A stretch of 64,000 bases of DNA, from NCBI RefSeq assembly GCF_017874615.1, contig NZ_JAGIKV010000018.1:62001-126000 (forward strand). Direction: 5' to 3'. The translations under genes and the position numbers were made by a program. The first letter of the stretch is position 1. Each line of letters begins with the position of its first letter. The DNA comes from Paenibacillus xylanexedens. GTDB lineage: Bacteria; Bacillota; Bacilli; Paenibacillales; Paenibacillaceae. This document shows positions 25,561 to 33,457 of the stretch, piece after piece. Below the pieces are notes generated by a model, which saw only the letters and a list, made by a program, of their open reading frames with translations, made no database searches and had not been told where the DNA came from.

Positions 25561-26955
25561 TCACATCACCTCGTTAATGGAAGATAGGACGGCTTCTATC
25601 GCTTCGTTGATCGCTCCCAGCCGTTCAGGGGAGGACGCAATAATCACGCCATACAGACGTCCGGAGAACAAGGTCCCCTCACTTCTGAATGCCGCATTGA
25701 CTGTGGCAAAATTATTGATTAATAATCCTTCGCCGCGTTCCGGTTCGAACATCAACGCACCCAACCGGGAACGAAGTACTCCGTATTCCAGCAGGTGATT
25801 GAGCCGGAGCGTATATTTTTTTGCCAATCCACATTGATCTTCGGGCAGCCATTGATGCTGAATGTTGGTCTGATAGGTGGACATATTAAACCTGGCATTA
25901 ATCTCAAGATTGGGCCAGATTGTACCGTCCTCGTCCAGAATGGCGTCCATGCCGGCAAGGCCGTAATATCCATCTCGATACAAGGCTGCTCCAATTCGCA
26001 TGGCCGCTTCGCGAATGACCTCAAGTTGAACATCGTTGAGCCGAGAAGGCATGAGATGCCCCTGATGTACGCCTTGCTCTACCAACGATTCCTTTACGCC
26101 AAGAAACTCAACTCCGCCGGATCGATCGATGAGAATCTGGTAATTCAGGTCACAGATTTTATCAATCCATTGTTCAAGCACGTAGTTGATTTGTCGAATT
26201 CCTTTTTTGCTAGCCTGTTTCTCCAGCATGCTCATGCATTTGTGGAACCTGGCTTCATCGGCAATGACGGTAATTCCCTTACCTGACACACCCATGGAGT
26301 CCTTCAGCACAAGCCGTCCACCCTGCTCTAGCACAGACTTCAACTGATCGAAACCGGACACCAGTTCATCCAAAGACGTGCATTCAACGCCTGGGATCTG
26401 ACGAATACCCAGCTCTGCGTTGAGACGGCGGGAATACCCCTTGTCATTGACCTTGCGGAAGATATCTGAAGATGGAACAGCCAGCGGAATGCCGGTCAGC
26501 CGTGAGAATTCCTCTTCCTGGTCCGAGGTACCAAAGGGAACCAGATAAGCATTTGTTCCAGCAGCCTGTGACAGCTCTCGCAGCTTGTCCACCGTTTTTG
26601 GACAATGCAGAAGATTCGCGGTAATATTCATCGCCGGATCATTGTGCTCCACCGTTATGCATCGGGAGCGACCAAACCCAAGCGCCTGTGCATCTGCCAT
26701 GAATTCCTGATTCGGCGTATCCTTGAGCAGGATGATATCGTTCTCTCCAGCAAGGAAAACACCCAGTTCCTCCATCCGATTAACAACGTCCGCAGCCGAG
26801 CCTATGCTTAATGAGGGCAGCTTGAGAATGCCCGTTTCACTCCAGTACTCCTCTACCTCAAAATTGTTAAGATACACAAAAGTAACGTCATGCTGGCCCG
26901 TTAACGCCCACTTGAGCTTGCTCGAAAAATCCGTCAATACGGTGGTCACGGACAT
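25561..26955 (-). CDS. ATP-grasp carboxylate-amine/thiol ligase (BtrJ/PGM1-like)
   Basis: The 464-residue protein has an N-terminal pre-ATP-grasp domain and a central ATP-grasp core. GRLVLKDSMGVSGKGI supplies the nucleotide-binding lysine and loop. YVLEQWIDKICDLNYQILID, GYYGLAGMDAILDEDG and WPNLEINARFNMS give the Mg-binding Glu/Asn pair. BtrJ loads glutamate on a carrier protein, and PGM1 joins amino-acid building blocks to ribosomal peptides (pheganomycin). Both alternatives fit this operon. The adjacent ACP and decarboxylase favour the BtrJ-like role. A GTG at 26949 has better spacing from AGGAGG than the ATG at 26955. Both starts lie inside the end of the upstream gene, an overlap of more than 60 bases. 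Confidence 0.85.
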   Translation of the reverse strand: MSVTTVLTDFSSKLKWALTGQHDVTFVYLNNFEVEEYWSETGILKLPSLSIGSAADVVNRMEELGVFLAGENDIILLKDTPNQEFMADAQALGFGRSRCITVEHNDPAMNITANLLHCPKTVDKLRELSQAAGTNAYLVPFGTSDQEEEFSRLTGIPLAVPSSDIFRKVNDKGYSRRLNAELGIRQIPGVECTSLDELVSGFDQLKSVLEQGGRLVLKDSMGVSGKGITVIADEARFHKCMSMLEKQASKKGIRQINYVLEQWIDKICDLNYQILIDRSGGVEFLGVKESLVEQGVHQGHLMPSRLNDVQLEVIREAAMRIGAALYRDGYYGLAGMDAILDEDGTIWPNLEINARFNMSTYQTNIQHQWLPEDQCGLAKKYTLRLNHLLEYGVLRSRLGALMFEPERGEGLLINNFATVNAAFRSEGTLFSGRLYGVIIASSPERLGAINEAIEAVLSSINEVM

Positions 26956-27898
26956 TCCCTCCTATTCCTGCATATTGCATCACTGCTACGCTGAATGTAA
27001 CCCCAAGTCCGACCGTAACAAGCAGATAATACTCCTCTGGTCGCAACAACTTCTGCTCTAGAATGGCTTGCAGATTAATAAATGGGTCCGAACAGAAACA
27101 ATGTCCGATTTCCTGTACGTTGGACGTATATATTCGTTCAAGGGGATAGGATAAACGGATAGCCACCTTCTTCCACGAGGATAGATTCACATTGTGTGGG
27201 ACGATGTATCGAATATCCTGCAGTGTCAGACCCGCCTGCTCCACGGCTGCAACAATGGCTTCACATAACCGAGGCGTGTAGATTTCCTGAAACTCCCTTA
27301 GAATCTGCGGGGTTCCCGTTAGTACATTACAGAATTGGCCCAGGGTAACACTCGTGAGTCCAACGACACGACTTCCGTTGCCCTTGTTGCCCACCAGCAC
27401 GGCGGCTGATGCCTCTCCCATCACGGTGGTATTGGGGATTAATTGCACAACTGGACTAAAGGTTTTTTCACCTGTCAAAATTAAAATATGATCATCCGCT
27501 TCCAATGAAGGCAGCAATGTCTCGGCAACATTCAGGGCGATCAAGCCCGATGCACAGTTCTGCTGCGTAAGCGAAAACGCGATGGCATGCTGCAACCCGT
27601 AAGTCCGTTTCAGGGCTTGCAAAACTTTCATAGGAAAGGGGAAATTTTCCTGAATTGTGTGGCAATAAATGATATACTTGATCGAGTTAGGAGCTACCTC
27701 AGGGTTATTCACCACCTGGGTTAATACACGTCCAAGCAACGAAGCCAGATCTCCATCCCTGTCTTGCCGAACCTGTTTTAAACCGTGAATTTTTTCCAGT
27801 ACCTTCGTCTGGGCATTATTGAGTCCCAGCACCTCGTTCAGTTCCCTGATCGGCACAATGTGCTCCGGAATGTAAGACCATATTTGCTTGATATGCAT
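26888..27898 (-). CDS. KASIII (FabH-like) condensing enzyme, first biosynthetic gene after the precursor
   Basis: The 336-residue protein has all FabH catalytic residues. Cys115 is in QQNCASG, His is in YIVPHNVN and Asn is in DPFINLQ. It is close in outline to the enzyme at 22140, so the two are probably paralogues with different starters or rounds. ATG 27898 begins the normal family N-terminus (MHIKQIWSYIPEHIV). The longer frame starts with GTG at 27922. A GAGGTG sits 12 bases upstream. The gene follows the precursor peptide after 121 bases that include a hairpin at 27959. Confidence 0.87.
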   Translation of the reverse strand: MHIKQIWSYIPEHIVPIRELNEVLGLNNAQTKVLEKIHGLKQVRQDRDGDLASLLGRVLTQVVNNPEVAPNSIKYIIYCHTIQENFPFPMKVLQALKRTYGLQHAIAFSLTQQNCASGLIALNVAETLLPSLEADDHILILTGEKTFSPVVQLIPNTTVMGEASAAVLVGNKGNGSRVVGLTSVTLGQFCNVLTGTPQILREFQEIYTPRLCEAIVAAVEQAGLTLQDIRYIVPHNVNLSSWKKVAIRLSYPLERIYTSNVQEIGHCFCSDPFINLQAILEQKLLRPEEYYLLVTVGLGVTFSVAVMQYAGIGGNVRDHRIDGFFEQAQVGVNGPA

Positions 27899-27958
27899 CG
27901 GCTTCAGACACCTCGTTATCACTAACGTACGAATCTCACTGAAATATAGGGAGATAAA

Positions 27959-27976
27959 GAGCTTCCGCAGAAGCTC
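27959..27976 (-). terminator. Hairpin between the precursor gene and the rest of the operon
   Basis: A perfect 7-bp stem GAGCTTC/GAAGCTC with a 4-base loop is followed on the minus strand by TTTATC. It could be a leaky terminator or RNA-processing signal that makes precursor mRNA more abundant than enzyme mRNA, as is common in RiPP operons. Confidence 0.45.
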
Positions 27977-28019
27977 CCATCTATGAATCTAGCGTAATAC
28001 GAAAAGTAAGTAGGAAAAA

Positions 28020-28211
28020 TCAGGCACGAGCCGCCGCTGCACGAGCTGCTACAGCACGAGCCGCTACAGCACGGGCTTCAACTGCGCGAGCGGAAACCGC
28101 GCGTGCACTGACTTCACGTGCCTCGCCCAGTCCACTCGTTTCCAATTGTGCTGCTTCAACTTCTTTGCGCTTCAGTTGCTCCAGTGTAATGGGAGTCGCT
28201 TTAATGACCAT
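28020..28211 (-). CDS. Arg-repeat precursor peptide of the biosynthetic operon
   Basis: This 63-residue peptide has a charged N-terminal part (1 to about 30: MVIKATPITLEQLKRKE..., ending ETSGLG) that suits a RiPP leader. The C-terminal part is made only of Ala, Arg, Val, Ser and Glu. Arginines stand at 32, 37, 42, 47, 52, 57 and 62, exactly every five residues, with ARAVx the repeated unit. It is the first gene of the minus-strand operon and has the strongest ribosome binding site in the region (AAAGGAGGAG, 6 bases before ATG). There is no signal peptide, Cys or Ser/Thr cluster for lanthionine chemistry. I infer that the arginase-like enzyme changes these arginines to ornithine, which may then be acylated. 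I do not recognise a described peptide with this pattern. Confidence 0.8.
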   Translation of the reverse strand: MVIKATPITLEQLKRKEVEAAQLETSGLGEAREVSARAVSARAVEARAVAARAVAARAAAARA

Positions 28212-28247
28212 TCATATCTCCTCCTTTCATCTTGGATACTCTGATTC

Positions 28248-28265
28248 TATAATCTCCCAAATTGG
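28248..28265 (+). promoter_or_regulatory. Divergent control region: -10 of the regulator gene and adjacent palindrome
   Basis: TATAAT at 28248-28253 is a perfect -10 for the plus-strand regulator, with a weak -35 (TTTCAT) 17 bases before. CCAAATTGG (28257-28265) is a near-perfect dyad just after it and lies about 50 bp from the operon's first ATG. It is a candidate site for the HTH-TPR regulator controlling both directions. Confidence 0.4.
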
Positions 28266-28395
28266 ATTTAAACTGTAAATGGAGGTAAATGAACCTCTCA
28301 CTCTCCTTACCCCTGCTTCTGCACGTTCGATGGACCCAACATACCAATCACATCTCCATTCCAATCAAACTATATTCAAGGGACGGTGAACGATC

Positions 28396-29646
28396 ATGCT
28401 CGGACCCAAAATCCGGCAAATCCGGGAGCAGCTTGGACTGTCTCAGAAGCAACTGGCAGGTGAGGATATGACGCGTTCTTACATCAGCCTTATCGAAAAA
28501 GGCAGGGCCGTTCCCTCGCAGCGTATGTTGAAAATTATTGCCAGAAGGCTCAATACACCCATGGAGTTTTTTTTGGGAGGAAGTGCATCGACAGATTCGG
28601 ATATTGGTGAGGCTGTATTGGAAAAGGCCAAAGCCTGTTACGCCGAGCAGAATGATTCTGCCTGCATCCGCATAGCTCATAAAGTGCTGACACTGACGGA
28701 GGATACATCGGATCAGTCTGAAGCCTACCTGCTCATTTTGCGAAGTCACAACAGACTTGGGGATTATCGACAAGCCTTGGATGAAGGGGAAAACGCAGCA
28801 TTTACGGTCATTCGAACGGGGGACAGGGAACGTATTGTTGAATATTATCTGGAAATGGGGAGAGCGGCTTTTCATGCAGAGCTGTTTCATGCTGCCCGGA
28901 AACATTATGAACAGGCGTATACGTACAGCAGCAGACTCAAACATCTACAGGAAGAACACATCCAATCGCTGACCTTTCTTGGCACAACTCATTTAAGACT
29001 AGGCAATGTGAATGAGGGGTTGAACTACTATCTCAAAGCGGAGAAGGAAGCCCAGATGGCCGGACAACCGGAACTGTATGGCGAGATTACGCTGGGTTTG
29101 GGCAAAGCCTATTATATGTCCGAACAGGACGGACACATGCTGTTAAGTTATGACTGGACCAAGAGATCCGTACAGGCCTATAAACAGGCGAGCAGCGAAT
29201 CCTACGTTCTGGCACTCCACAACCTCGCCGTGATCCAGCTTCATATGGGGCAAAAAAAAGAAGCCCTCCCCTTGCTGGATGAATGCGCACGAATTTACGA
29301 TAAACGCAATCTTCCCCACAAGAAGGCTTCCATATTGGAGGAAATCAGTAAAATTTATCTGGAGCAACGCGAGCCAGAACAGGCAGAGGCCATCATCAAA
29401 GAAGCCCTTCAACTGCTGGATCAGCAAGATGAAGGGATGCTTCGTGCCAAACTGTATCGCTTGCTTGGTATTGTATTTCATGAGAAAAACAACAGCAATG
29501 AAGGTTATTATTTTCTAAGAATGAGTCACGATCTGCTTAAACGCATCTCTGCAAACCGCGAGGCTGACATCAGCCAACAACTTCTTCTGCTAAGCCTTCA
29601 GGATCGTAAAATGAACTACGACGACTATAAGTCATTGATCAAATAA
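28396..29646 (+). CDS. HTH-XRE/TPR regulator of RRNPP type
   Basis: The 416-residue protein has an N-terminal XRE helix-turn-helix (about 1-60: IRQIREQLGLSQKQLAGEDMTRSYISLIEKG). Five or more TPR pairs follow to the C-terminus (for example SYVLALHNLAVIQLHMGQKKEALPLLDE). This is the layout of PlcR, NprR and Rgg-type regulators, which bind short imported signalling peptides. It is divergent from the biosynthetic operon across a 184-bp region and is the obvious candidate regulator. A small exported-peptide gene (29776) lies just downstream on the other strand and could encode its signal. The ribosome binding site GGGACGGTGA is weak. RRNPP membership is inferred from architecture. Confidence 0.85.
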   Translation: MLGPKIRQIREQLGLSQKQLAGEDMTRSYISLIEKGRAVPSQRMLKIIARRLNTPMEFFLGGSASTDSDIGEAVLEKAKACYAEQNDSACIRIAHKVLTLTEDTSDQSEAYLLILRSHNRLGDYRQALDEGENAAFTVIRTGDRERIVEYYLEMGRAAFHAELFHAARKHYEQAYTYSSRLKHLQEEHIQSLTFLGTTHLRLGNVNEGLNYYLKAEKEAQMAGQPELYGEITLGLGKAYYMSEQDGHMLLSYDWTKRSVQAYKQASSESYVLALHNLAVIQLHMGQKKEALPLLDECARIYDKRNLPHKKASILEEISKIYLEQREPEQAEAIIKEALQLLDQQDEGMLRAKLYRLLGIVFHEKNNSNEGYYFLRMSHDLLKRISANREADISQQLLLLSLQDRKMNYDDYKSLIK

Positions 29647-29775
29647 AGCGGATGCGTTCTTCATCTAACAACTGAGGACACGGGAAAACAAAATGATGGA
29701 GTTCAGGGTCTCTTCAACTAGAGGCCTTAATTCCGGGAATACATGGTGACAAGGCATAGGATCATCTTAAACCGC

Positions 29776-29979
29776 TCATCGAGTAGGAACAGGATCATTC
29801 AGATCAAGCAGCGTTTCCGTAGATACGGCATGTTTTTGTCCCTGCTGACCACTAAACTTAGCCGATCCTGCATATGCCTCCGAAACATGAAGCTGTCCTG
29901 CAATAAAAGGTAGAAGCATGATAGTAACCATGCAGAGTTCACTTGCCGTTGTAACGAATTTGCTTCCTTTACTCTCCAT
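29776..29979 (-). CDS. Small secreted peptide, candidate pheromone precursor
   Basis: The 67-residue product starts at ATG 29979, because GAGGAGAG is well spaced from it and only 2 bases from the in-frame ATG at 29985. It has a positively charged start, a hydrophobic stretch (LCMVTIMLLPFIAG) and a likely signal-peptidase site after SEAYA. The remaining mature part is about 30 residues, ending LLDLNDPVPTR. Phr, NprX and PapR propeptides have this size and plan, with the active peptide near the C-terminus. It is convergent with the RRNPP-like regulator gene. Known partners are usually on the same strand, which weakens the assignment. Confidence 0.5.
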   Translation of the reverse strand: MESKGSKFVTTASELCMVTIMLLPFIAGQLHVSEAYAGSAKFSGQQGQKHAVSTETLLDLNDPVPTR

Positions 29980-30114
29980 GCTCATCTCTCCTCATGTTTA
30001 TAATTGGGCAGCATAATCCACCATCGATTCCTGGCAACCTAAGACGTATTTTACGGATAATCGCAATGACTTTAAACACGTTAATCCCCATTTACCTCCA
30101 CTTGCACAACCATT

Positions 30115-30534
30115 TCACGGATAAAAGGTCATATGAGCTTTGTCTTCGCGATAATAATCCAGCCTTTGCTTCATCGTACCTGTATGCAGTTCGAACAGAT
30201 GACCATCCGGATCGGTAAAATATACAGATGCTGCATCCCGTGGATCTCTTGGCCTTCCGGGAAGAATGTCCGCCCCGGCTGCTCGCAGCTGTTGCACAGA
30301 CGCATCGAACTCCTCTTCTGTAACGGTAAATGCAATATGGGTATAGGTTCGTTCCGTATAGTTGCGAATAACATCCTCCTGATTCAAGGCGATCCACAGA
30401 CCGGCAAGCTCAAAATACGCCAGTTTGCGTCCTTTCACCTGAATCTGGGCACCGAGAGCCTGCTCATAAAAGGTAATGGACCGCTCCAGATTGGATACGG
30501 AAAAACACAAATGATTGATTCCCTGAATATTCAT
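30115..30534 (-). CDS. fosB: FosB-type metallothiol transferase (fosfomycin resistance)
   Basis: FosB opens the epoxide of fosfomycin by adding bacillithiol or cysteine, using a divalent metal. The 139-residue vicinal-oxygen-chelate protein starts MNIQGINHLCFSVSNLERSI. The metal ligands are His8, His66 (YTHIAF) and Glu115 (FELHTG). The substrate-contact segments ILPGRPRDPRD and VYFTDPDGH are also kept. Length and end (THMxFY pattern) match chromosomal FosB of Bacilli. GGAGG/AGGAGCC precedes ATG 30534. It is a single gene, divergent from the SDR gene at 30690. Confidence 0.92.
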   Translation of the reverse strand: MNIQGINHLCFSVSNLERSITFYEQALGAQIQVKGRKLAYFELAGLWIALNQEDVIRNYTERTYTHIAFTVTEEEFDASVQQLRAAGADILPGRPRDPRDAASVYFTDPDGHLFELHTGTMKQRLDYYREDKAHMTFYP

Positions 30535-30689
30535 GTGGCTCCTGACACCTCCATCGATTTAAGGATCTATCCTTATTATGGTATATTCTCTGCAAAAAAC
30601 AACCGCTCTACTGCCTCCTCTCGCACCTTCTTCTGGGCGAATGCATAGGTTATCCGTATCAATGAACGCTCGAGGAGGATGTAAAGCAC

Positions 30690-31589
30690 ATGAATCCTGT
30701 CTATCCTTTTTATGGTGAGAAAACGGTGTGCAAAGAGCAAAAGCTGGCATTCCCACCCCAGCATCAGGACCAGCAACCCGGTCTGGAAACCCTGATGGTG
30801 CCTGAACCGATCAGTGAAGATCCTGCCTATATCGGTAGCTGCAAACTCCAAGGTAAAGTTGCCATTATTACGGGTGGCGACAGTGGAATCGGCCGGGCGA
30901 CCGCCATTGCTTTTGCCAAGGAAGGTGCGGATATTGTCATTGCTTATCTATATGAAGTGACAGATGCCGAAAGGACTCGCGAGCGGATCGAAGAACTCGG
31001 ACAGCGCTGTCTCTTAATCGAGATTGATCTCCGCTTAAAGAAAAACTGTGAAGCCGTCATTCGCACAACCATGGAAACCTACGGGAAGATCGATATTCTG
31101 GTCAACAATCATGGCGTACAGTATGTGCAGCCAAGCATCGTTGATATTACAGAGGAACAGCTGTATCACACCTTTCAGACAAATGTGTTCGCCTATTTCT
31201 TTCTGATCCAGGCCGCGCTGCCGCATCTATGCAAAGGTGCCTCCATCATCAATACAGCTTCTATTACAGCATATAAAGGTAACATTCAGTTAATCGACTA
31301 TTCCTCCACCAAAGGAGCTGTCGTGTCGCTGACACGTGTACTCTCCCAATCGCTCGCTGCACAGGGAGTCCGCGTGAATTCCGTTGCTCCTGGCCCCATC
31401 TGGACACCGCTCATTCCTGCCAGTTTCTCGGCGGAGGATGTGCAGGTATTTGGAACGGAAACGCCTATGGGTCGAGCTGGTCAGCCTTACGAACTGGCGG
31501 CAGCTTACGTCTATCTCGCCTCCCGCGATTCATCCTACGTCACAGGTGAATGCATTCATGTAAATGGCGGCGATATGGTAACGACCTAG
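30690..31589 (+). CDS. SDR-family oxidoreductase (YhdF/YhxD-like)
   Basis: The 299-residue protein is a classical short-chain dehydrogenase with a 50-residue N-terminal extension typical of the stress-related YhdF/YhxD group. The NAD(P) motif is GGDSGIG, NNHG follows, and the catalytic Ser/Tyr/Lys are in NTASITAY and YSSTKGA. The C-terminal HVNGGD is also normal. These enzymes reduce aldehydes or sugars of unknown identity. AGGAGG stands 8 bases before ATG 30690. The gamma-glutamyltransferase gene follows on the same strand after about 150 bases. Confidence 0.9.
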   Translation: MNPVYPFYGEKTVCKEQKLAFPPQHQDQQPGLETLMVPEPISEDPAYIGSCKLQGKVAIITGGDSGIGRATAIAFAKEGADIVIAYLYEVTDAERTRERIEELGQRCLLIEIDLRLKKNCEAVIRTTMETYGKIDILVNNHGVQYVQPSIVDITEEQLYHTFQTNVFAYFFLIQAALPHLCKGASIINTASITAYKGNIQLIDYSSTKGAVVSLTRVLSQSLAAQGVRVNSVAPGPIWTPLIPASFSAEDVQVFGTETPMGRAGQPYELAAAYVYLASRDSSYVTGECIHVNGGDMVTT

Positions 31590-31741
31590 GCTAGTGTGGA
31601 ATATGGGTGATATCGTTGCTGATGTCAGGTTGGATTTGGCAGGTGTGGCAGGATATCGGTTGTCCGGTTGCGAAGAGGATTAGGAGTATGATCCGGTTAT
31701 ACCGGAGCCTGACATCTTGCGACAAGGAGCTGAACAACCTG

Positions 31742-33352
31742 ATGAACTTCGATCCACTCTACCAACCGTACCCCTCTTACCGCGTGCCTGTGTATGCCAA
31801 GCAAGGCATGGTCGCCACGTCTCAGCCACTGGCTGCACAAGCAGGTCTCGATGTATTGAAAAAAGGCGGCAATGCCATCGATGCCGCCATTGCAACTGCG
31901 GCAGCACTCACCGTGCTGGAGCCAACGTCCAATGGCATTGGCGGCGATGCTTTTGCCCTCGTCTGGACCGAGGGCAAACTGCATGGCCTGAATGCCAGCG
32001 GCCCTGCGCCTCAGGGCATATCCATTGAGGCGCTTCAAGCGGCAGGCTATACGGAGATGCCGAAGCTCGGGGTTGTTCCGGTGACGGTGCCTGGCGCACC
32101 GGCGGGTTGGGCTGAGCTGAGCCGCCGTTTTGGGCGGCTCACGCTGTCGGAAGCGCTGGAACCGGCCATCCGCTATGCGGAGGAAGGTTACCCGCTTGCG
32201 CCTGGGCTGGCCCGCCACTGGGCAAGGGCAGCCGAGATCTATGCACGCCAGGGTGATGCGGAGGCAGGGCGTGCGTGGTTTGAGACATTTGCTCCAGGCG
32301 GGCGTGTTCCCGCAGCTGGAGAGATATGGCGCTCGCCGGATCATGCGGCGACTTTGCGCCAGATTGGCGAGAGCGAAGCGCGAGACTTTTACGAAGGAGA
32401 ACTGGCAGAGCGCATTCATTCCTTTATGGCAGAGCACGGTGGTTATCTGACTCGCGAAGATCTGGCGGCATTCCAGCCCGAGTGGGTTGATCCCATCTCC
32501 GTCTCCTATCGTGGTTACGATGTATGGGAGATTCCGCCGAATGGACAAGGATTGATTGCTCTGGCGGCGCTTAATCTCCTGAAGGGATATGATTTTGACG
32601 AGAAAGAATCCGTTCTTGCATATCATCAGCAGCTCGAAGCCATGAAACTGGCATTTGCCGATGGGGAGAAATATATTACTGAAGAACGCAAAATGGGTGT
32701 GACGGTGGAGGAACTGCTGTCCGAGGCATACGCGGAAGAACGGCGCAAACTCATTGGGGATACCGCACGAGCACCTGAGGCAGGTGATCCACGTGCAAGT
32801 GGAACAGTGTATCTGGCTACGGCTGATGGTGAAGGCAACATGGTTTCGTTTATCCAGAGTAACTATATGGGCTTCGGGTCTGGATTGGTTGTTCCGGGGA
32901 CAGGCATTGCTTTGCAAAACCGCGGACATAACTTCTCACTGGACCCGAATCATGCCAACGCCCTGGAGCCGGGCAAACGGACGTATCACACGATTATTCC
33001 GGGGTTCCTCACCCGTGGCAGTGAAGCGGTTGGGCCATTCGGTGTCATGGGTGGTTTCATGCAGCCGCAAGGTCATGTGCAGGTGGTCATGAATACGGTC
33101 GATTATCATCTGAACCCACAGGCCGCCTTGGATTCTCCGCGCTGGCAGTGGACGAAGGGCAAAACAATTCTCGTGGAACCGGGTTTCCCGCAGCATATCG
33201 CTCAGGCACTCGTCCGCAAGGGACATGATATTCAAGTGGCACTCGATCCATCCCAGTTTGGACGCGGTCAGATCATCTGGCGCAACCCGGACAATGGCGT
33301 ATTATGCGGGGGTACGGAAACCCGAGCGGATGGCTCGATTGCGGCTTGGTAA
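31742..33352 (+). CDS. Gamma-glutamyltransferase-family protein (YwrD-like)
   Basis: The enzyme hydrolyses or transfers gamma-glutamyl groups after autocleavage into two subunits. The 536-residue protein has KKGGNAIDAAIATAAALTVLEPTSNGIGGDAFALV at its start. The cleavage-site region ASGTVYLATADGEGNMVSF contains the expected Thr nucleophile. GYLTREDLAAF and YHTIIPGF are also present. No signal peptide is present, unlike secreted GGT, which matches the YwrD branch. ATG 31742 is chosen because AAGGAG lies before it and the family N-terminus begins there; a longer frame from 31607 has no support. A strong terminator follows at 33412. Confidence 0.88.
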   Translation: MNFDPLYQPYPSYRVPVYAKQGMVATSQPLAAQAGLDVLKKGGNAIDAAIATAAALTVLEPTSNGIGGDAFALVWTEGKLHGLNASGPAPQGISIEALQAAGYTEMPKLGVVPVTVPGAPAGWAELSRRFGRLTLSEALEPAIRYAEEGYPLAPGLARHWARAAEIYARQGDAEAGRAWFETFAPGGRVPAAGEIWRSPDHAATLRQIGESEARDFYEGELAERIHSFMAEHGGYLTREDLAAFQPEWVDPISVSYRGYDVWEIPPNGQGLIALAALNLLKGYDFDEKESVLAYHQQLEAMKLAFADGEKYITEERKMGVTVEELLSEAYAEERRKLIGDTARAPEAGDPRASGTVYLATADGEGNMVSFIQSNYMGFGSGLVVPGTGIALQNRGHNFSLDPNHANALEPGKRTYHTIIPGFLTRGSEAVGPFGVMGGFMQPQGHVQVVMNTVDYHLNPQAALDSPRWQWTKGKTILVEPGFPQHIAQALVRKGHDIQVALDPSQFGRGQIIWRNPDNGVLCGGTETRADGSIAAW

Positions 33353-33411
33353 AACTCGCTTAATTTTTATAATAGGATGATCACCTTATCATCCGTATAG
33401 GGTGAAATTTT

Positions 33412-33457
33412 AAGGCACAACAGAGATGATTCATGTCATCTCTGTTGTGCCTTTTTT
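33412..33457. terminator. Strong terminator after the gamma-glutamyltransferase gene
   Basis: AAGGCACAACAGAGATGA (33412-33429) pairs fully with TCATCTCTGTTGTGCCTT (33436-33453) and is followed by TTTT. A smaller hairpin GATGAT/ATCATC lies just upstream at about 33376-33392. Confidence 0.92.

Noticed and set aside
12302..28211. The operon as an NRPS or modular PKS cluster
   Set aside because: No adenylation, condensation or multidomain ketosynthase proteins are present. The carrier is a single discrete ACP.
28020..28211. The Arg-repeat peptide as a lanthipeptide or thiopeptide precursor
   Set aside because: It has no Cys and very few Ser/Thr in the core, and no lanthionine or azoline enzymes are encoded.
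31697..32929. A 410-codon minus-strand open frame across the gamma-glutamyltransferase gene
   Set aside because: It is antisense to a well-supported gene and shows no protein-family features.
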